Assembly (NCBI RefSeq): GCF_027812955.1
Contig: NZ_JAPYZV010000007.1
Span: 186,001-250,000 of the forward strand
Reading direction: 5' to 3'
Length of the DNA: 64,000 nt
DNA from: Pedococcus sp. 5OH_020
GTDB taxonomy: Bacteria; Actinomycetota; Actinomycetes; Actinomycetales; Dermatophilaceae
Every line of letters begins with the position of its first letter. Within the stretch, counting starts at the first letter, position 1. A model generated the notes under the pieces. The model searched no databases and had not been told where the DNA came from. It worked only from the letters and a program-made list of their open reading frames with translations. Shown here one piece after another: positions 7,614 to 16,072 of this stretch. The position numbers and the translations under genes are program-made.

Positions 7614-10172
7614 TCAGTGCGGTCGCGCTCCGGCGATCCGAACCGGTGACCCGACGACGGCGAAGGCCCGTCCCAGCGGGTGCCCGGACTCGGCGGCGGC
7701 GGCCAGCGCCTCCGCGGCATCCATGCCGGTGTGCAGGTGCCGGTGGTATGCCTGCATGGTCTCCGCCGCGACGGTGTCGGGCACTCGGCACACCGGTGCC
7801 ACCACGGCAGCAGCGCCCAGGTAGAGCAGGCAGGCGCTGAGTCCCAGCGGCTCGTCGCCGGGCCGGACGGTCGACCTCCCGACGTCACAGGCGGAGAGGA
7901 TCACGTGCCTCGCGCGGATGCCCGAGTTCGACAGCTCGTGAGCGAACAGCGGTCCGTCGCTCATCCGGAGCGAGGAGAAGAGCGGGCTCTCCGGTTCGTG
8001 CCGCCCATGCGCGGCGACATGGACCAGGTCGGCCGACGCAAGGGCTTCGCGGAGCTCCACCGCCGTCTGCGGCCCCTGTGGTGGCGACGATCCCCAGATG
8101 CTCGCTACGGCCCGACCCTCTGCCAGGGCCCCCGGCAGGTCCGGTCCGACGGCGATGCGCATCCGCGGCTGCTCGAGCGAGCACGCTCCCGCCAGCCACG
8201 CGCGGGCCGAGGTCGCGACTGTCGTCGGCACCCCGGCCCTGCTGGGCAGCAGACCCCAGGGCAGCAGGGCGAGCGCTGCGGTCGGAACGACGACCAGGGC
8301 GTTGCCGCGGTCGACCAGCCCGGTGGGCAGCAGCAGATCCTCCAGCGCGGCGGCGGACTCGTCGAGCGACGCCTTCACCGAGGCTCCCAGCGGCCCCTGC
8401 CCATGGACGGCCCAGGTCTGCAGCTGCCGGTGAGCCCGCTCCGCCAGCGCAACGACGACCGCCGCGTCCCCGAGCCTCTGCCTACGGGCGCGCCGGCCGA
8501 CGAGGCAGACCGCATGCAGGGAACCGTCCTGCACGTAGTACGACACCAAGTCCGTATGCCGCGCGGCGAGCGCGGCGCGGAGCTCTCCCATCGGCAGGGC
8601 TCCCGAGGGCGTCCGGGGGCCTTCGGTCACGTCGTGCACCCGCAGCTGCCAGTCCCTGGTGCGGATGCGGTGCCGCACCCTCGCCTCCTCCGCGCGCAGC
8701 GGCACGGTCTCGTCGGGCTCGGCGGCGCGCAGCTGCTCCTCCAGGCCACGGAGCTCGGTGAGGAGGCGGGCGAGCTCGGGGTCGGCCGGGGGAGTGATCA
8801 CCGGCATGCTGGCGGTCGCTGCCCGCCACCGCTCGGTGCGCGCCAGAACCTGTGCGGCACCGCGGCCGCTCGCCAGCCGGGTGTCCAGCTCTGCCAGGGC
8901 CTTGCCGTGCACGGACCGGGCCGTGCGGAGGTCCAGGCTGGCGGACATGCTCTGCGCCCGGTGGAGGTCGTGCGCCGCTCGCGCGAGGACCCGCCCTGCA
9001 CGGCGGCTGTCGCCCAGCTCGGCCGCGAGACCGGCGTCGACGAGGTCCACCAGCAGGCGGGTGGACAGGGCGGCGGTCCGGCGCAGGGGCAGGGCGGCCT
9101 CGAGCCACTGCCGGGCGAAGCCTCTGCGCCCGGCCTGCAGGAACGCCTGTGCCGCGAGCAGCGAGGCATGTGCCGTCAGAGTGGCGTCGCGTTCCAACCG
9201 GCCGCGGTGGGCCAGACGCATCGCGGCGGCGCCCACGCGGGCCGGCGAGCTCGTCTGCTCCAACGAGACCTGCAGCGTGAGAACGCGGGCGCGATGGGCC
9301 CACAGGGGTGCGGACCGACGCACGAAGCGCCGCTCCGCCGAACGTACTCTCCGCAGCGCGTCGTCCGGGCGGCCGAGCGCCCACTGCGCCCGCGCGAGGT
9401 CCAGCTCGATCTCGCCGCGCACCTGTTCCTGCCTCCGGTCCGTGCAGAGCCGCAACGCCGTGGTGAGGACCGCCTCGGCCTCACTTTCGAGCCCGGCCTC
9501 GAGCAGGACCCGGCCACGGTCGAGGTACGGGACCGCTCGGGAGACCTCCGCGGCCAGCGTGTCTGCCTCGCCCATCAACCGCAGGGCGTCGGGCATGTCC
9601 CCGGCGAGATAGGCGGCGAACCCGAGATTGTGCGCGGCCATGTACTCCTGCGCCTCCAGTCCAGCCGCGTGAGCCACCTCCCTGGCTCGTGCGAAGTCGC
9701 GTCGGGCGCCCTCCACGTCGAGCAGGTGGCTGCGGACCATACCTCGGTTGATCTGCATGACCCACTGGTCGCGGGCACTGAGCCGGCTCAGCAGCCGCAC
9801 CCCCCGTTCGAGCTCCTCCATCGCGCTGTGCATGTCGCCGGAGCGCCCGAGCGCCATCGCGCGCTGCGAGTGGGTCAGTGCCTCCAGCTCCTGGTCGCCG
9901 TTGTCCAGCGCGGTCTGGAGCGTCTGGTCGAGGAGAACCTGTGCGGCCGCGAGCCCGGACCGCTCGAACTCCGCCAGCGCCTGCGCCAGCAGGACCCGTC
10001 CCCGCAGCCGTTGCCACTCGTCGTCCTCCTCCAGTCCGAGCGGGCGGCCCGGGAGGTCCAGCGCCGCGATGGCACCCCGCAGCGCCCGGGCCGCCACGAC
10101 CGGCTGTCCCGCGTCGTTGGCCCGGATGCCGCGCTCGTAGAGGACGCGGGCCCGAGCCAGGGTCTGGGTCAT
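7614..10172 (-). CDS. TPR-CHAT caspase-like protease
   Basis: An 852-residue cytosolic protein. Residues 1 to about 470 are alpha-helical repeats of the tetratricopeptide type, rich in Ala/Leu/Arg pairs (for example MAALGRSGDM-like helices and AAHNLGFAAYLAGDM). The C-terminal third is a CHAT domain: His722 in LVHVAAHGRHEP and Cys762 in VILSACDVG form the expected His-Cys dyad, followed by the conserved stretch LSACLLYLGAAAVVAPVCRVPD. CHAT proteins are caspase relatives whose TPR part often senses a partner that switches the protease on. It is last in a four-gene operon with a subtilisin-like protease, an ECF sigma factor and a small protein, 17 bases behind the latter. The substrate and trigger are unknown. 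Confidence 0.88.
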   Translation of the reverse strand: MTQTLARARVLYERGIRANDAGQPVVAARALRGAIAALDLPGRPLGLEEDDEWQRLRGRVLLAQALAEFERSGLAAAQVLLDQTLQTALDNGDQELEALTHSQRAMALGRSGDMHSAMEELERGVRLLSRLSARDQWVMQINRGMVRSHLLDVEGARRDFARAREVAHAAGLEAQEYMAAHNLGFAAYLAGDMPDALRLMGEADTLAAEVSRAVPYLDRGRVLLEAGLESEAEAVLTTALRLCTDRRQEQVRGEIELDLARAQWALGRPDDALRRVRSAERRFVRRSAPLWAHRARVLTLQVSLEQTSSPARVGAAAMRLAHRGRLERDATLTAHASLLAAQAFLQAGRRGFARQWLEAALPLRRTAALSTRLLVDLVDAGLAAELGDSRRAGRVLARAAHDLHRAQSMSASLDLRTARSVHGKALAELDTRLASGRGAAQVLARTERWRAATASMPVITPPADPELARLLTELRGLEEQLRAAEPDETVPLRAEEARVRHRIRTRDWQLRVHDVTEGPRTPSGALPMGELRAALAARHTDLVSYYVQDGSLHAVCLVGRRARRQRLGDAAVVVALAERAHRQLQTWAVHGQGPLGASVKASLDESAAALEDLLLPTGLVDRGNALVVVPTAALALLPWGLLPSRAGVPTTVATSARAWLAGACSLEQPRMRIAVGPDLPGALAEGRAVASIWGSSPPQGPQTAVELREALASADLVHVAAHGRHEPESPLFSSLRMSDGPLFAHELSNSGIRARHVILSACDVGRSTVRPGDEPLGLSACLLYLGAAAVVAPVCRVPDTVAAETMQAYHRHLHTGMDAAEALAAAAESGHPLGRAFAVVGSPVRIAGARPH

Positions 10173-10189
10173 CTCGTCCTACGGCCTCC

Positions 10190-10675
10190 TCACACGTCGA
10201 TGGACGGCGTGACCACCGGACGCTCAGCGGCGTCTCCCTGGGGCCACACGACGAACCTCACGCTCCCCCGGGCGACGCTCTCGAAGCAGAACCGGCCGTT
10301 GTCATCCGTGGTCTCGCTGAGCTCGCCCTCGGTCGTCTGCGCGCGGACGGTGGCCCCTCTGGTCGTCACCCACCCCTCCACCCTGGCGGTCGTGGCCGAC
10401 AGCACCGACACGGTGACCAGGATGCTGACGCGAGAGCTCGTGAATGTCACCGACTCGGCGCGCGCGACGTCGTCGTCCAGGCGGGTCAGCACGAGCTCGT
10501 CCCGGGTCAGCTCGGCCAGCTCCGCCTCCAGGGAGTGCATGGTCAGCGCGAACTTCGCACGGTCGGCGAGCCCGGCGGGGGCCGGGTCCAGCCGTCCCCA
10601 CAGGTGCCGCAGGTCGCGCAGGACGGCATCGTCCGCGTCGTCGAGCGGTCCCGGGTCCAGTGGCATCTGGCTCAT
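10190..10675 (-). CDS. Small protein with carboxypeptidase-regulatory-like beta domain
   Basis: 161 residues from the ATG at 10675, which follows a GGGGAGG ribosome site lying in the last codons of the sigma factor gene and sits one base after its stop. An earlier ATG at 10696 would overlap the sigma gene and lacks such a site. The N-terminal half is acidic and helical (DDADDAVLRDLRHLWGRLDP, then SLEAELAELTRDEL), with no membrane segment. The C-terminal half resembles a carboxypeptidase-regulatory or transthyretin-like fold (VEGWVTTRGATV, TTDDNGRFCFESV). Its place between the sigma factor and the CHAT protease suggests an adaptor or anti-sigma-like role, but the sequence does not prove either. 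Confidence 0.7.
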   Translation of the reverse strand: MSQMPLDPGPLDDADDAVLRDLRHLWGRLDPAPAGLADRAKFALTMHSLEAELAELTRDELVLTRLDDDVARAESVTFTSSRVSILVTVSVLSATTARVEGWVTTRGATVRAQTTEGELSETTDDNGRFCFESVARGSVRFVVWPQGDAAERPVVTPSIDV

Positions 10676-10676
10676 C

Positions 10677-11267
10677 TCAGCCTCCCCATCCCGCATCGGC
10701 CAGCAGGGCCGTGCGCAGCTTCTGCAGGCAGCGGCCCCGGGTGGGCCCGATACTGCCGACAGGCATGTTCAGTGCGTCCGCGATGGCGGCGTAGTCGGGG
10801 CGGTCGGCGAACGCGATCACCCTCAGCAGCTCGCGACACCGCTCGGGCAGCTCGGTCACGTGGCACCACAGCACGCGCTGGCGCTCGCTGAGGATGCTCA
10901 CCGCCTCGGGGTCCTCGGCGGCCAGCGGGTCCGCCAGCTCGCCGAGCTCGTCCTCGGGACGGTCCCGCGCGCTCCGACGGACCAGGCGCCAGGCCTCGCG
11001 CCGCACGGTCGTGATGAGCCACTGCATGACCGCCTGCGGGTCGTGGATGTTCTCGGCGCTGTCGACGAGCTTGAGCCAGGCCGTCTGGACGACGTCCTCC
11101 GCGGTCGCCGCGTCGGCCCGCTGAGCCCTCGCCGTGTGCCAGAGGATGGGGGTCATCAGGTCCACGAGCTCACCGATGCGCTCGGCGTCGCCTGAGCGGT
11201 ACGCGGCGAACGCCTCCGCCGCGCGAGTCGCCAGCGATGCCGGAGCGGCGGGCGTCGGCGCGCTCAC
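10677..11267 (-). CDS. ECF-type RNA polymerase sigma factor
   Basis: 196 residues, GTG start overlapping the stop of the protease gene (GTGA). Region 2 is seen in VDLMTPILWHTARAQ and ATAEDVVQTAWLKLV, and region 4 in LPERCRELLRVIAFADRPDYAAIADALNMPVG, which ends in the recognition helix, followed by SIGPTRGRCLQKLR. It lacks the N-terminal domain of housekeeping sigma factors. Being co-transcribed with two proteases, it may direct expression of its own operon or of targets after a proteolytic signal. No classic membrane anti-sigma gene is adjacent, which is unusual for an ECF factor. Confidence 0.88.
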   Translation of the reverse strand: MSAPTPAAPASLATRAAEAFAAYRSGDAERIGELVDLMTPILWHTARAQRADAATAEDVVQTAWLKLVDSAENIHDPQAVMQWLITTVRREAWRLVRRSARDRPEDELGELADPLAAEDPEAVSILSERQRVLWCHVTELPERCRELLRVIAFADRPDYAAIADALNMPVGSIGPTRGRCLQKLRTALLADAGWGG

Positions 11268-12928
11268 GGCTCGTCCTCCGCCAGGGTGCTGGCTAGCACG
11301 CCGCTGGCGCGAGCCGTCATCGTCCGACAGTCCACGTTCTTGAGGCCGTCCTCGCGGACCAGGGCGGCGGCCACCTCTGCCGCGAGGATGGGTGCGGCGA
11401 ACGACGTCCCGCTCCAGACGCCGAAACCGGAGCTGAAGTCGTCGGGATCCATCGTCCCCCGGGTGCGGCCCGTAGCCGCCGGGATCTCCGTGCTAGCCCC
11501 TCCCGGACCCTGGAAGTTCGTCGGCATGGTACTGACCACGGCCGCCCCCTGGCGGTAGGCGTTGACCCACGTGCCACCGTTCGAGAACAGCGCGACGGTC
11601 CCGGGTGCGGCGTTCAGCGACCCGACGGCTGCCATGGGCAGGCCCGGCTGCCCCAGCAGGGGCGCGGTGAAGCCGGCCGGGTAGAGCGGCTGGTCCGTGC
11701 TGTCGTTTCCGGCGGCCGCCACGACGACGACCCCGCGCTCGACGAACGCCGCCATGAGCGCCCTGAACTGCTGGTCGGTGATCTCGTCGGCGGGGCTCTC
11801 GTGGTAGTACCCGAGCGACATGGACAGCACGTCCACGACCAGGTCCTTGTTGTTGGTCTCCTGGCCTTCGATGTGTCGCAGGAGCAGCAGCGACAGGACC
11901 TCGTGCAGGTCGCCCTCGACGACGGCGCCGGAGGCGCGCATGACGGGCAGGGACAGGATGGACGCCTGGGGGCAGCCCTGCCGGAGCAGTCCGGCGATGA
12001 ACGTCCCATGTCCGGCGAGGGGCTCCAGCGCTCCGGTGAGGGAGTCGATGGCCAGGCTCGAGTCGGGGTTGCCCACCCCGGGCGCGGACAGCGACAGACC
12101 GTGCCAGGTGGCGCCCACCTTCGCCCGGGAGGTGGGTCCGAACCACGGATGCGTGCCGATGCCCGTGTCAGGCACGGCGATCACCGGGGGACGGTCCAAA
12201 GCCGGTGCATGGGTGCAGGGGTCGATGCCCGCCCAGGCCACCGGCATCCGTCCGCCGAACCCGGGTGCGGCGTACTCGGTCGGTCCGCCGTGGCCGCCCC
12301 AGAACCCGACACCGCCGCCGTGGCCCCCCCAGAAACCCACGCCCCCCGTGCCGTGGCCGCCCCAGAACCCCTCGCCCCCGATCGCTGCCGCCCCGGTGAT
12401 CGCCGTGCCGTGAAGCTCCGACCCGGCGCCGACGACGTGGTTGAGCGAGGCCCGGCTCGCGTAGGTGTCACGACGTGCCTTGAGCTGCTGCAGCGCCAGG
12501 AAGGCGTCGACCTTGGGACCGGTCTCCTCGACGGGCTCCAGGTGCACCCGGGTGACCCAGATCCGGTCTGCCATCTCCCGCACGGCCGCCACCTTGACGC
12601 TGTTGATGGCGGTCTCGGCCTCGAGGTCGCGTCGCGAGACCTCGATCGCCACGACCTCCTCACCGGTGCGCCGGTCGCGCAGCTGCTGGCGCAGGGCCTC
12701 GATGACCGGCGCGGCCGCGCCGCTGGGGAGCCCTGCGATGAGGAGGTCGCTGCCCACATACGCAGTGGGACGGAGCTCGGTCTGGTCCCGCAGTCTCGGC
12801 GCGGTCACGGGGTCGAGGGTTCGGGCCCCCACGTCCTGGAGCACCTTCGCGGGGAACGGCACCAGCGTTGCCCGGGGGGCTGTGACCCGCGCCGCCGCGG
12901 GCGCGGGCTTCTCAGGTTCCGCATTCAT
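11264..12928 (-). CDS. S8 subtilisin-like serine protease with FWGGHG repeats
   Basis: 554 residues from the ATG at 12928, which follows GAGGAG at 5 bases spacing. The catalytic triad of family S8 is present: Asp254 (AVPDTGIG), His307 (LAGHGTFIAG) and Ser509 (GTSFAAP), with oxyanion Asn408 (AAAGNDS). There is no signal peptide or C-terminal membrane helix, so it is probably intracellular, unlike mycosins. Residues 1-180 form an N-terminal region unlike a standard subtilisin propeptide. Residues 188-214 hold three copies of FWGGHG separated by Gly/Val linkers, just ahead of the catalytic domain. First gene of the operon with the sigma factor and the CHAT protease. Target and activation are unknown. 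Confidence 0.9.
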   Translation of the reverse strand: MNAEPEKPAPAAARVTAPRATLVPFPAKVLQDVGARTLDPVTAPRLRDQTELRPTAYVGSDLLIAGLPSGAAAPVIEALRQQLRDRRTGEEVVAIEVSRRDLEAETAINSVKVAAVREMADRIWVTRVHLEPVEETGPKVDAFLALQQLKARRDTYASRASLNHVVGAGSELHGTAITGAAAIGGEGFWGGHGTGGVGFWGGHGGGVGFWGGHGGPTEYAAPGFGGRMPVAWAGIDPCTHAPALDRPPVIAVPDTGIGTHPWFGPTSRAKVGATWHGLSLSAPGVGNPDSSLAIDSLTGALEPLAGHGTFIAGLLRQGCPQASILSLPVMRASGAVVEGDLHEVLSLLLLRHIEGQETNNKDLVVDVLSMSLGYYHESPADEITDQQFRALMAAFVERGVVVVAAAGNDSTDQPLYPAGFTAPLLGQPGLPMAAVGSLNAAPGTVALFSNGGTWVNAYRQGAAVVSTMPTNFQGPGGASTEIPAATGRTRGTMDPDDFSSGFGVWSGTSFAAPILAAEVAAALVREDGLKNVDCRTMTARASGVLASTLAEDEP

Positions 12929-13509
12929 TCGCGCTCCTCAGTAGGGTCCAGCGTCCCCCCTGCGGGACCAGGGTAGGACGTGCTCGGCTCGAATGAAGGA
13001 GTGTTGTGACAGCTGCCCTGATACGTCCGCTGTTACGTCGTTCTCGGACCGGCAACGCGGGCTGGCATGCGGTTGCGCTGAAAAACTTCCGGTGGGTGGG
13101 TATCACTGGCCGGGGTGGACGCTCTTGTCCGGTGTCGCATCCGTTCGGGGCAGCGGGTGGGACGGCAAGGAGGGAGACCTCAGGTCAGCCAGACCGACGC
13201 TTTTCAGGGGGCGTCGGGATCGCTCGACCGGAGGAGAGGCTGGCCCAGGGGTGCCAGCTGCACGTCCGCCGACGTGGGGGGTCGCGCCGTCGGACAGCCC
13301 TGCGGGGCACGTCGCCGGGAAGGTCCGGTCGTGGAAGGTGCTGGTCGGGGGACCTGGCACGCGCCCGGCCCGACCGACCCGGCGACGTCCGAGCCACCGA
13401 CCAACCGGGTCCTCCGAGAGGACCGAGGGACCCGGCGTCAGGGTGGAGCCCAGGACCCGGCGTCGGGGAAACGCAGGACCCGGCGTCCGGGGGAACGCAG
13501 GACCGGCCG
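12929..13509. other. 581-base gap between protease operon and YtxH-like gene
   Basis: No convincing gene. Open frames here run antisense or into neighbouring genes and have the Arg/Gly/Pro-rich makeup of non-coding high-GC DNA. The part next to 12928 should hold the promoter of the protease operon; the best I can offer is a minus-strand TACCCT near 12970 with a poor -35, which is weak. The 13427-13515 end holds a four-copy direct repeat listed separately. Confidence 0.5.
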
Positions 13510-13515
13510 TCAGGG
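13427..13515. repeat. Four-copy direct repeat, about 24-base period
   Basis: Copies of a 17-base core close to AGGACCCGGCGTCNGGG start at 13427, 13452, 13475 and 13499. Copies 2 and 3 differ at one base; copy 4 differs at a few. The last copy contains the stop codon of the minus-strand YtxH-like gene, so the array lies directly downstream of that gene. Confidence 0.75.
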
Positions 13516-13842
13516 GAGCTTGTCGGCTCCCGGACCGAAGCCACTGGTGTCGGCGTGGAGGTGGCCGTCCGTCCCGCGGTGCAGCGTCTGCGGCAGGTCC
13601 TCGCCGGTGAGGCGGTCCTTCGCGCTGGAGCCCGCGGTCTTGGCGACACTCCCGAGCTTCGAGGCCACGACAGGGGCCTGCTCCTTGACGGCCTCCTTGA
13701 CGCTGCCGACGCGGGTCTGGACCGGCTCGCTCGACCACACCTGACCGGCGCGGCTCTTGATCTGTTCGTACCTCTTCTGCCCCGCTTTGGCACCGAGGAC
13801 GTACCCGGCGGCGACGCCGGCAAGGAAGGACAGTTTGGCCAT
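13510..13842 (-). CDS. Small YtxH-like membrane-anchored protein
   Basis: 110 residues. The ATG at 13842 gives MAKLSFLAGVAAGYVLGAKAGQKRYEQI, with AAAGGA about 8 bases upstream; an ATG three codons earlier has the ribosome site touching it. One short hydrophobic segment (residues 4-18) is followed by an amphipathic, Lys/Ala-rich stretch and a hydrophilic tail. This N-terminal signature is shared by many small actinobacterial proteins annotated as YtxH-type. No function is established; envelope association is an inference. Confidence 0.75.
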   Translation of the reverse strand: MAKLSFLAGVAAGYVLGAKAGQKRYEQIKSRAGQVWSSEPVQTRVGSVKEAVKEQAPVVASKLGSVAKTAGSSAKDRLTGEDLPQTLHRGTDGHLHADTSGFGPGADKLP

Positions 13843-13895
13843 GATCAGCATCCTTTGGTCGGGTCTTCGACCCTAACAAAGACCTGCTCACAGGC

Positions 13896-14393
13896 CTACT
13901 GACCGCCCACTGCCTCCTCCGGCTGGGTGAGGTGCCGCCGAAGCGTCAGGGGCAGCACGACCCATACGCCCAGGAACATCGCCAGGCCCAGCGCGGCGGC
14001 CATGGCACCGACCAACCCGTCGAACACGATCGAGAAGGTGAGGTCGACGACCCCGATGATCGCCGCGGCGAGGAAACCGAGCCCCAGGCTGGCGACACGG
14101 TGACCGACCTCCACGAGGGTCTCCTTACGGCGCCGTCGGAACAGGGCGCGGTGCATCGCCACTGGACCGATCAGCAAGCAGGTCGCAATGATGCTCATCG
14201 TGATCGCGAAGACGTAGGACCACCGCTCAGAGCCGGTCAGCTTGGGGAACGTCGGCTGCAGCGGGAGGGTGAGCAGGAAGCCGGTCAGGATCTGCACGCC
14301 GGTCTGCGCTACTCGAAGCTCCTGGAGAAGCTCCTCCCAGTTGCGGTCGATCCGCTCGGCCGGGGACTCCTCGTCGCGGTCGTAGCTGTCCAT
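13896..14393 (-). CDS. DUF6328-like four-helix membrane protein
   Basis: About 165 residues from MDSYDRDEESPAERIDRNWE; an upstream in-frame ATG at 14471 would add 26 residues, and neither start has a clear ribosome site. After a charged N-terminus with a helix (NWEELLQELRVAQTGVQIL) come four hydrophobic segments, with a basic loop RRRRKET between the second and third. The pattern RVAQTGVQILTGFLLTLPL is what I associate with DUF6328 proteins in actinobacteria. The role is unknown. It lies tail to head with the YtxH-like gene, 53 bases upstream of it. Confidence 0.7.
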   Translation of the reverse strand: MDSYDRDEESPAERIDRNWEELLQELRVAQTGVQILTGFLLTLPLQPTFPKLTGSERWSYVFAITMSIIATCLLIGPVAMHRALFRRRRKETLVEVGHRVASLGLGFLAAAIIGVVDLTFSIVFDGLVGAMAAALGLAMFLGVWVVLPLTLRRHLTQPEEAVGGQ

Positions 14394-14663
14394 CGGGCGA
14401 CGATACCGTCCGCGGTCGCCCGCGCCGGGAGCGGCGGAAGGGCCTGAGGAGCCTCGCGGGAACAGCGTCATGCCAGGGAGTTACCCGTTCGGCGCCGGCC
14501 CACCGGGCCGAGCCGATCAGCAGGACCCACCAGCCACGCTGAACCAGCGGCGCGCTCACCCCGTCTCACCAGGCAACGCCGGTGCGGCAGGCACCGGCTT
14601 TCCCTCACGACGGGGGAGACGGTAGAACGGTTCATCCGGGCGGCGCGGTCGAGGAGGTGGTCC

Positions 14664-15677
14664 ATGGGGAGCGAGGCGCTCGCCTTCTGGGTCCGGGAGC
14701 CCGGGGCAGGGGAGCTGCGGCCCGTGGCGCTGGACCGGCCGGCTGCGGACGAGGTCCTGGTGCGGACGATGCACTCCGGGGTCAGCCGCGGCACGGAGCT
14801 CCTCGTCTTCCGGGGTCGGGTGCCGCGCAGCCAGTACGACGTGATGCGCGCGCCGTTCCAGGTCGGTGACTTCCCCGGACCGGTGAAGTACGGCTACCTC
14901 AACGTCGGCGTGGTCGAGGAGGGACCGCAGGGCTTGCTGGACCGGACGGTGTTCTCGCTGTTCCCCCATCAGACGAGGTATGTCGTTCCTGCGTCCGCGG
15001 TGAGCGTGGTGCCCGAAGGCGTCCCTGCTCGCCGCGCGGTCCTCGCCGGCACCGTGGAGACGGCGGTGAACGCCCTGTGGGATGCCCGACCCCTGGTCGG
15101 GGACCGCATCGCAGTCGTCGGCGCCGGGATGGTGGGGTGCTGCGTGGCCCGGCTGCTCACCAGGATCCCGGGCGTCGAGGTGACCTTGGTGGACGTGGAC
15201 CCGGACCGGGCCGAGATCGCCGCAGCGCTGGAGGTGCGCTTCAGCGCTCCCGACGCCGCCCCCGACGAGCTCGACCTCGTCGTGCACACCAGTGCCACCG
15301 CGGCGGGGCTCCAGCGCTCGTTGGACCTGCTCGCCGCCGAGGGCTCGGTCCTGGAGCTGAGCTGGTACGGCGACGAGCCGACCGAGCTGTCGCTCGGGGG
15401 TTCCTTCCACTCCCGTCGTCTGGGCATCCAGGCGAGCCAGGTGGGGACGGTCGCGGCTTCCCGGCGTGGGCGTCGTACCACCGGTCAGCGCCTGCGGCTG
15501 GCACTGGACCTGCTGCGCGACCCGGCCTTCGACGCGCTGCTCAGCGGTGAGTCGGAGTTCGCGGACCTTCCGCAGGTGCTGGCGCGGATGGCCTCCGGAG
15601 AGCTACCGGCGCTGTGCCACACGGTGAGCTACGCCGCCACGGACCTGCACCATGCGCCCCGCCCCGGAGCGGCCTGA
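14664..15677 (+). CDS. MDR-family dehydrogenase, zinc-less type
   Basis: 337 residues, first gene of a six-gene operon; GAGGAGG stands 6 bases before the ATG. It is a medium-chain dehydrogenase/reductase: N-terminal GroES-like part ([19 protein letters not shown]) and a Rossmann part with [17 protein letters not shown] binding NAD(P). The usual catalytic-zinc cysteine is replaced by serine in GVSRGTE, and there is no four-cysteine structural zinc lobe, as in the BchC-like branch of the family. It probably oxidises or reduces a polyol or hydroxyalkyl side chain, but the substrate is unknown. Its start inside a pterin/flavin-like cluster suggests it acts on the product of the downstream genes. 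Confidence 0.82.
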   Translation: MGSEALAFWVREPGAGELRPVALDRPAADEVLVRTMHSGVSRGTELLVFRGRVPRSQYDVMRAPFQVGDFPGPVKYGYLNVGVVEEGPQGLLDRTVFSLFPHQTRYVVPASAVSVVPEGVPARRAVLAGTVETAVNALWDARPLVGDRIAVVGAGMVGCCVARLLTRIPGVEVTLVDVDPDRAEIAAALEVRFSAPDAAPDELDLVVHTSATAAGLQRSLDLLAAEGSVLELSWYGDEPTELSLGGSFHSRRLGIQASQVGTVAASRRGRRTTGQRLRLALDLLRDPAFDALLSGESEFADLPQVLARMASGELPALCHTVSYAATDLHHAPRPGAA

Positions 15678-16072
15678 TGTTCAGCGTGACGGTGCGCGAC
15701 CACCTCATGGTGGCGCACAGCCTGCGCGGGGAGGTGTTCGGACCGGCGCAGCGGCTCCACGGCGCGACCTTCGTGGTTGACGCCTCCTTCCGAGGCGAGA
15801 CCCTCGATGCCGACGGGGTGCTGCTCGACATCGGCCTGGCCGGTCAGGAGCTCCGCCGGGTCGTCGAGCGGCTGACCTACCGCAACCTCGACGACGAGCC
15901 CCTGTTCGCCGGAACCAACACGACGACGGAGGTGCTGGCCCGGCACGTGGCCGACACCCTGGCCGGGCGGCTGCGCGAGGGCGCCTTCGGTGAGCGGCAC
16001 GGAGTCTCGTCCGTCGTCGTGACGTTGCACGAGTCGCCAGTCGCATGGGCGAGCTACGAGCGGTCCCTGTGA
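15677..16072 (+). CDS. PTPS/QueD-fold protein lacking catalytic residues
   Basis: 131 residues; its ATG shares one base with the preceding stop (TGATG). The fold pattern of 6-pyruvoyl-tetrahydropterin synthase/6-carboxytetrahydropterin synthase is visible: VAHSL (first zinc His14), RLHGATF (second His28), [16 protein letters not shown] and the pterin-anchoring glutamate in [12 protein letters not shown]. The third zinc ligand of HGH is Ala30, and the catalytic Cys of the CxxxHGH motif is Ala24. So it keeps the T-fold and the probable base-binding glutamate but not the usual chemistry. It may bind or act on a different GTP-derived substrate. Confidence in the family is good; the reaction is unknown. 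Confidence 0.8.
   Translation: MFSVTVRDHLMVAHSLRGEVFGPAQRLHGATFVVDASFRGETLDADGVLLDIGLAGQELRRVVERLTYRNLDDEPLFAGTNTTTEVLARHVADTLAGRLREGAFGERHGVSSVVVTLHESPVAWASYERSL

Noticed and set aside
7680-11195. A 1171-codon open frame on the plus strand opposite the CHAT, small protein and sigma genes
   Set aside because: It is the antisense shadow of three genes with clear motifs; its product is Arg/Gly/Gln-rich without any domain, a common effect of high GC.
13006-13902. A 298-codon plus-strand frame in the gap after the protease operon
   Set aside because: It runs antisense through the YtxH-like gene, lacks a ribosome site and has a biased Arg/Gly/Pro composition.
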